This document shows, piece by piece, positions 5,594-8,496 of a stretch of DNA of 8,496 nucleotides. Source of the stretch: Candidatus Rokuibacteriota bacterium. GTDB taxonomy: Bacteria > Methylomirabilota > Methylomirabilia > Rokubacteriales > CSP1-6. The notes beneath the pieces were generated by a model. The model was not told the DNA's origin, ran no database searches, and worked only from the letters and a program-made list of their open reading frames with translations. The stretch is from the NCBI GenBank assembly GCA_003221595.1, contig QHSM01000095.1, positions 1 to 8,496 on the forward strand, in the 5' to 3' direction. Positions within the stretch are counted from its first letter, which is position 1; every line of letters begins with the position of its first letter. Made by a program: the position numbers and the translations under genes.

Positions 5594-7368
5594 CTCTTTT
5601 CGATCTGGAGGCCGGCCTGCGAGACCAGCACGCCGGACTGCCCGGCCTGGCGCATCGCCTGCGCGACCCGGTGCTTCTCGATCCACGCGCGAATCTCGAG
5701 GTCGCGATGCGTGTCGAAGAATTCCGCGGTCATCGTGATCAGCTGGGTGACCTTGCCCTGGTTGTCCTGGAGCTGGAAGACCTGTGCGTTGCGCTGGAAA
5801 TCGTAGAAGTCGTAGACCGTGCACATCGGGAACTCGCGCTGCAGGTATCCCCGGACGACCGCGATCTTCGTCTCGTCGAGGGTCGGATGGTCGGGCGTCG
5901 GATGGTCGAGGAACTTGCGCCACTGCGGCGCGAGCTCGCCGTTGTCCGGGAGCGTGAGCCCCTTGAGAATGCCGCGCTGCCCCTCCGTCAGCTCGTGCAT
6001 CGGATCCTGGGACTCGTCGATGACCTCGTCGGGCGCCACCTCCTCGGGCCGCAGGCGGAGATCCGCGGCGAATGGCTGGACGACGAATGGCGCCGGCGCG
6101 GGCGCCGGGGCGCTCGCGCGCGGCGCCGGAGGCGCCGGCGTACCGGTCAGCCGGTCGAGAAACTTTCGCCAGGTCGGAGCAAGTTCGCTCTTGGCAACCT
6201 CGGGCTTCGGCGCGTCGATCTTCGGAGCATCGACTTTCGCGGTGTCGTTTCTCGATCCGTTCCTGGCCGGAGCGCTCCTCGGCGGAATGCGCGGATCGAT
6301 CGTGCTCGGAGTGCTCGGCTCGACGCGTGAAGACCGGCTGGAAGCGGCCGGTGCGACGCTCTCGCGCCCGGGCTTCGGCGGCTCCTCTCTCGGCACGGGA
6401 ACGTGGGGAAGGTCGCGCAGCCGCCGACCGCGCGCGGGCTCGGGCGGCAAGCGCAGGCCCTTGAGCACAACCTTGTCCTCGGCCGATTCTCTGGTGACGC
6501 CGTTGGACGCAGCCGGCTCGACAACTCTCGGCGCCGGCTCGACCCTGGGCGCGGGTTCCACTCTTCGCGGGACCTCCACTCTGGGCGGAGGCGCCACTCT
6601 GGGCGGGGGCACTCTGCGCGGAGCCTCCTCCACCCTGGGCGCGGGCTCAAGTCTGGGCGCGGGCTCCACAACTCTTGGAGGCTCGACGAGCCGCGGCGCG
6701 GGCTTGGGCTCGTGGAGCATGACCATCTTCGGCTCCTCCGCGGCCACCGGCTCACCGTGCACGACGACCTCGCGCTCCTCCGGTTCTTCCTGCTCCTCCT
6801 GTTCCGCCAGTTCCTCCGGCTCGGCGACCGGCGCGGCAACCCGCGCCGGCGCGGCGAGCCGACGAATCGCGGGCTCCGGTCGCTCGTCCTGTCGCTCGTC
6901 GACCTCGGGCGCGCCCCGATCCCAGTCGGCGCGGTCGAGGTAGAAGCCCAGCGTGCCGTTGGCCTCGACATACCGAAACTCGAAGAAGTCGACCGTGGAG
7001 AACTTGAGGAGCCGCATCTTCCTCACGAACGACTCCAGGAGCCGCTCGGCGACGAAGACGACTCGGGGCGGCCACTCCGGCTGCGTCGGCCCGGGGACGA
7101 GCTTCTGCAATGACTCCGGATAGTCGAGACACCAGGCGTAGGCCTCGAGCGCCCTCAGGAGCATGGTGTCGTCGGCGGTGAGGCCGAGCGTGATCAGGAC
7201 GGGCGTGTCAGCGCCGTCGAGCGCGACGAGCTCGACGCCGGCCCGTCCGAGATTCAGATTGGATCCGATGATCCTGAGCTCGGGCTCGATTGCCTCGACG
7301 TTCTCCGAGACCAGCGTGCCGAGCTGGTGGAGATCCTTGATTTCGCGCCGTTTGAACGTCAGCTTCAT
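5590..7368 (-). CDS. Large multi-domain protein: degenerate PD-(D/E)XK-like N-domain, Pro-rich linker, duplicated WRKFLD motif (592 aa)
   Basis: No characterised family recognised over the full length. Residues 1-150 follow the strand and helix order of PD-(D/E)XK (NucS/DUF91-like) nuclease domains: GVELVALDG (44-52), a second strand PVLITLGL (56-63), a helix around LLRALEAYAWCLDYP (70-84), strand RVVFVA (102-107) and a late FEFRYVE (129-135). Where active members carry E-x-K the second strand reads T60-L61-G62, and E46 stands where Asp is usual, so catalysis is unlikely. Then come an acidic patch (about 183-200), Pro/Arg/Val repeats (about 221-286), a disordered-looking linker, two ELAPxWRKFLD motifs (395-405 and 478-488), and a folded-looking C-terminal part (about 494-592) with YDFYDFQRNAQVFQLQD. 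No signal peptide or membrane segment is visible. The start at 7368 lacks a clear ribosome-binding site, but a sigma-54 promoter lies just upstream. A scaffold or binding role is conjecture. Confidence 0.88.
   Translation of the reverse strand: MKLTFKRREIKDLHQLGTLVSENVEAIEPELRIIGSNLNLGRAGVELVALDGADTPVLITLGLTADDTMLLRALEAYAWCLDYPESLQKLVPGPTQPEWPPRVVFVAERLLESFVRKMRLLKFSTVDFFEFRYVEANGTLGFYLDRADWDRGAPEVDERQDERPEPAIRRLAAPARVAAPVAEPEELAEQEEQEEPEEREVVVHGEPVAAEEPKMVMLHEPKPAPRLVEPPRVVEPAPRLEPAPRVEEAPRRVPPPRVAPPPRVEVPRRVEPAPRVEPAPRVVEPAASNGVTRESAEDKVVLKGLRLPPEPARGRRLRDLPHVPVPREEPPKPGRESVAPAASSRSSRVEPSTPSTIDPRIPPRSAPARNGSRNDTAKVDAPKIDAPKPEVAKSELAPTWRKFLDRLTGTPAPPAPRASAPAPAPAPFVVQPFAADLRLRPEEVAPDEVIDESQDPMHELTEGQRGILKGLTLPDNGELAPQWRKFLDHPTPDHPTLDETKIAVVRGYLQREFPMCTVYDFYDFQRNAQVFQLQDNQGKVTQLITMTAEFFDTHRDLEIRAWIEKHRVAQAMRQAGQSGVLVSQAGLQIEKS
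5882..5908 (-). repeat. 15-bp tandem direct repeat in the 592-aa gene
   Basis: GTCGGATGGTCG occurs at 5882-5893 and again at 5897-5908, a period of 15 bp or five codons. In the coding strand it gives DHPTP-DHPT directly after the second WRKFLD motif, suggesting a recent in-frame slippage duplication. Confidence 0.6.
6511..6708 (-). repeat. Pro/Arg/Val-rich imperfect repeats (EPAPRV type)
   Basis: About 66 codons built from 5-7-residue units such as EPAPRV, EPAPRL, APPPRVEV and EPAPRVV, visible in the DNA as recurring 'tctgggcgcgggctc'-like blocks. Low-complexity sequence of this kind usually forms an extended, disordered linker or a proline-rich binding surface. The repeat also opens long spurious frames on the opposite strand. 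Confidence 0.8.
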
Positions 7369-7392
7369 GCAGGTCTATCCAGACGGGTATAA

Positions 7393-7408
7393 GGCAACTG
7401 ATGTGCCA
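7393..7408 (-). promoter_or_regulatory. Sigma-54 (-24/-12) promoter of the 592-aa protein gene
   Basis: The minus strand reads TGGCAC-ATCAG-TTGCC, matching the sigma-54 consensus TGGCAC-N5-TTGC with the required 10 bp between the -24 GG and the -12 GC. Transcription would begin near 7382, giving a leader of only about 14 nt before the ATG at 7368. That leader is short and lacks a good ribosome-binding site. Confidence 0.72.
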
Positions 7409-7480
7409 GCCGAGGACAACGCTCTTCCGGTAACGAATCCAGAGTGTTGCGGCAGGCTTCGTCGAACCCTCAGCCCGGCT

Positions 7481-7498
7481 CGTGTACAGTCTGACACG
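7481..7498. repeat. Inverted repeat CGTGT-N8-ACACG
   Basis: Perfect 5-bp arms around an 8-bp centre, about 73 bp upstream of the minus-strand -24 element and about 180 bp upstream of the plus-strand one. It may be a regulator site. Short arms make chance possible. Confidence 0.3.
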
Positions 7499-7531
7499 CG
7501 CAGGAATGTACCGCTGCCACGCGGTCACCCA

Positions 7532-7549
7532 GCCGGTTGCCAGACCGGC
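7532..7549. promoter_or_regulatory. Inverted repeat GCCGGT-N6-ACCGGC, candidate enhancer-binding site
   Basis: Perfect 6-bp arms separated by TGCCAG. Its centre (about 7540) is about 132 bp from the -24 element on the minus side and about 138 bp from that on the plus side, the distance range usual for sites bound by sigma-54 activator ATPases. It is not followed by a T-run, so a terminator is unlikely. It matches no NtrC or NifA consensus I know. Confidence 0.4.
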
Positions 7550-7677
7550 AAACAATTACTCATTGGTAAGAATTTCCTTGGTCAGAGAGTGGCCAGAAGG
7601 TCATCGTCAGGCGCCAGGAGTGTTTCCATCCCACTAATTTCTTGGTAATTTGTAAATTGCCGGCCGGTGGTCATTTA

Positions 7678-7693
7678 TGGCACTGAGATTGCT
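7678..7693 (+). promoter_or_regulatory. Sigma-54 (-24/-12) promoter of the GAF-GGDEF gene
   Basis: TGGCAC-TGAGA-TTGCT is a full match to the core consensus TGGCAC-N5-TTGCW with correct GG-to-GC spacing. The predicted transcription start is near 7704, giving a leader of about 40 nt before the TTG start codon at 7744. Confidence 0.8.
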
Positions 7694-7707
7694 GAGTTGG
7701 ATCGTGT

Positions 7708-7728
7708 GCTAGTCTGACTTCAGCTAGC
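7708..7728 (+). promoter_or_regulatory. 5'-leader hairpin before the GAF-GGDEF ribosome-binding site
   Basis: GCTAG (7708-7712) pairs with CTAGC (7724-7728); inside it CTG (7714-7716) pairs with CAG (7721-7723) with T7713 bulged and an ACTT loop, giving an 8-bp stem. It starts a few bases after the predicted transcription start and ends two bases before the GGAGGAG ribosome-binding site (7731-7737), so it could stabilise the 5' end or tune translation. It could equally be a DNA operator. Confidence 0.45.
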
Positions 7729-7730
7729 CG

Positions 7731-7737
7731 GGAGGAG
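7731..7737 (+). promoter_or_regulatory. Ribosome-binding site that fixes a TTG start
   Basis: GGAGGAG stands 6 bp before TTG at 7744-7746. No in-frame ATG or GTG lies between the promoter and the GAF domain, so this strong site decides the start of the GAF-GGDEF protein. Confidence 0.75.
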
Positions 7738-7743
7738 TCGTCG

Positions 7744-8496
7744 TTGAATCTGACCCAGGCGTTCCGGGAGCTGGTACAGATCGGGATCACGCTGACCAGC
7801 CAGCAAGACCTGGGCACGTTGCTCGAGCGCATTCTGACCGAGGCGCGCCGGTTCACACGGGCCGAGGCCGGCACGCTGTTCCTCCGCGAAGGTGACCTGC
7901 TCCACTTCTCCGTTGTTCAGAACGACCGCCTCGCCAAGGAGCTGGGCGAAGAGGAGATGCGTCGGCGCCTCAAGGCCGAGCCCCTGCACGTTCGCGAGCT
8001 GAGCCTCGCGGGTCACGTCGCGCTCACCGGCGACACCCTCAACCTGCACGACACGTACATGATCCCGCCGGACCAGCCGTATGCGTTCGACCCGCGCGTC
8101 GACGCGCGGGTCAGCTACCGCACCCAGTCGATCCTGGTGGTCCCGCTCCAGGATCCCACGCACAACATCCTCGGTGTGCTCGAGCTGATCAATGCGCTGG
8201 ACCGGAGCCGCGTCGTGCCGTTCGATTCGCAGTACGAATCGCTGGTGCGATCGCTGGCGTCGCAGGCCGCCGTCGCCCTGCGCAACGCCCGGCTCGAGGA
8301 CCTCTCCTTCAAGGACGCGCTGACCGACGTGTACAACCGTCGGTACTTCTCGATACGGATGGAGGAGGAGTTCAAGCGCCATTCCCGCTTCGGCGAGCCG
8401 CTCTCGCTGGCGCTGATGGATCTGGATCACTTCAAGGAGGTCAACGACCGGTTAGGTCACCGCGCCGGGGACGAGGTCCTGCGCGACGTCGCGCAG
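7744..8496 (+). CDS. GAF-GGDEF protein, putative diguanylate cyclase (first 251 residues; runs off window)
   Basis: Cytoplasmic signalling protein. Residues about 17-182 form a GAF sensor domain (LLERILTEARRFTRAEAGTLFL at 27-47; LAGHVALTGDTLNLHD at 88-103; SILVVPL and GVLELIN at 129-150; SLASQAAVALRNARL at 170-184). A short helix leads into a GGDEF domain with the opening DALTDVYNRRYF (191-202) and MDLDHFKEVND..GHRAGDEVL (225-246), where D226 is the expected metal ligand and N234/D235 the expected GTP-contact residues. The GG(D/E)EF loop itself lies beyond the edge, so activity (c-di-GMP synthesis from two GTP) and any C-terminal domain cannot be checked. No membrane segment or signal peptide is seen. 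The TTG start follows a strong ribosome-binding site. Expression should depend on sigma-54 and an activator; the gene is divergent from the 592-aa protein. Confidence 0.94.
   Translation, partial: MNLTQAFRELVQIGITLTSQQDLGTLLERILTEARRFTRAEAGTLFLREGDLLHFSVVQNDRLAKELGEEEMRRRLKAEPLHVRELSLAGHVALTGDTLNLHDTYMIPPDQPYAFDPRVDARVSYRTQSILVVPLQDPTHNILGVLELINALDRSRVVPFDSQYESLVRSLASQAAVALRNARLEDLSFKDALTDVYNRRYFSIRMEEEFKRHSRFGEPLSLALMDLDHFKEVNDRLGHRAGDEVLRDVAQ

Larger units (their letters stand above)
7369..7743. other. 375-bp divergent intergenic region with sigma-54 control elements
   Basis: Visibly more AT-rich than the rest of the window, especially 7550-7670, and without a convincing gene. It holds two outward-facing sigma-54 promoters (7393-7408 minus, 7678-7693 plus), inverted repeats at 7481-7498 and 7532-7549, two copies of TTGGTAA (7563-7569 and 7642-7648), and a leader hairpin before the right-hand gene. 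The AT-rich stretch could ease DNA bending between an activator site and the promoters; no clear IHF consensus was found. Confidence 0.7.

Noticed and set aside
5882..6708. CRISPR or mobile-element origin for the repeats inside the 592-aa gene
   Set aside because: The repeats are short, imperfect, in frame and encode a Pro-rich linker; no spacers, terminal inverted repeats or target duplications were seen.
5245..6943. Two long plus-strand frames (5245-6330 and 5819-6943) opposite the 592-aa gene
   Set aside because: Their Gly/Ser/Thr- or Arg-rich translations mirror the Pro/Arg/Val repeats on the other strand. The minus frame alone has a credible N-domain, promoter and start.
7532..7549. Rho-independent terminator at the GCCGGT/ACCGGC repeat
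   Set aside because: Short stem, no T-run on either side, and no gene ends here because both flanking genes start outward from this gap.
7367..7648. Small plus-strand frame of 93 codons in the intergenic gap (ATG at 7367)
   Set aside because: No ribosome-binding site, composition unlike the neighbours, and it runs through the sigma-54 promoter and inverted repeats.
7720..8430. Minus-strand frame of 236 codons opposite the GAF-GGDEF gene
   Set aside because: Antisense to clear GAF and GGDEF motifs; no recognisable domain of its own.

Overview
High-GC bacterial DNA with tightly packed genes. The taxon cannot be fixed from this window. Two F420-type enzyme families, a LigAB ring-cleaving dioxygenase and a molybdenum hydroxylase occur together with two near-consensus sigma-54 promoters. 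Actinobacteria, the best-known F420 users, lack sigma-54, so a soil or subsurface lineage such as Candidatus Rokubacteria (Methylomirabilota) or a deltaproteobacterial relative is a reasonable guess. This is inference only.

Layout. Left part, minus strand (1-1586): a DUF1015 gene followed, with overlapping stop and start, by the 5' end of a xanthine dehydrogenase/CoxL-type molybdopterin subunit that runs off the window. A 119-bp divergent gap separates these from a plus-strand run (1706-5593) of six close or overlapping genes: single-domain cupin, LigA-like subunit, LigB-like extradiol dioxygenase, acetamidase/formamidase, LLM-class F420-dependent oxidoreductase, and PPOX-type (Rv0121c-like) F420-dependent oxidoreductase. 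This looks like one catabolic operon for an aromatic or heteroaromatic compound bearing amide nitrogen; the substrate is unknown.

Right part: a 592-residue minus-strand protein (5590-7368) meets the operon tail to tail, the two stop codons sharing one CTAG. Its N-terminus resembles a PD-(D/E)XK nuclease-fold domain whose catalytic E-x-K is replaced by T-L-G. A long acidic then Pro/Arg/Val-rich linker follows, then a duplicated LKGLxLP / ELAPxWRKFLD motif and an unrecognised C-terminal domain. A 375-bp, AT-richer gap separates it from a divergent GAF-GGDEF gene that runs off the right edge. Each of these two genes has its own sigma-54 -24/-12 promoter facing outward, and an inverted repeat lies almost exactly midway between them. 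This mirrored, probably activator-dependent control of a pseudo-nuclease-like protein and a putative diguanylate cyclase is the most unusual part of the window.
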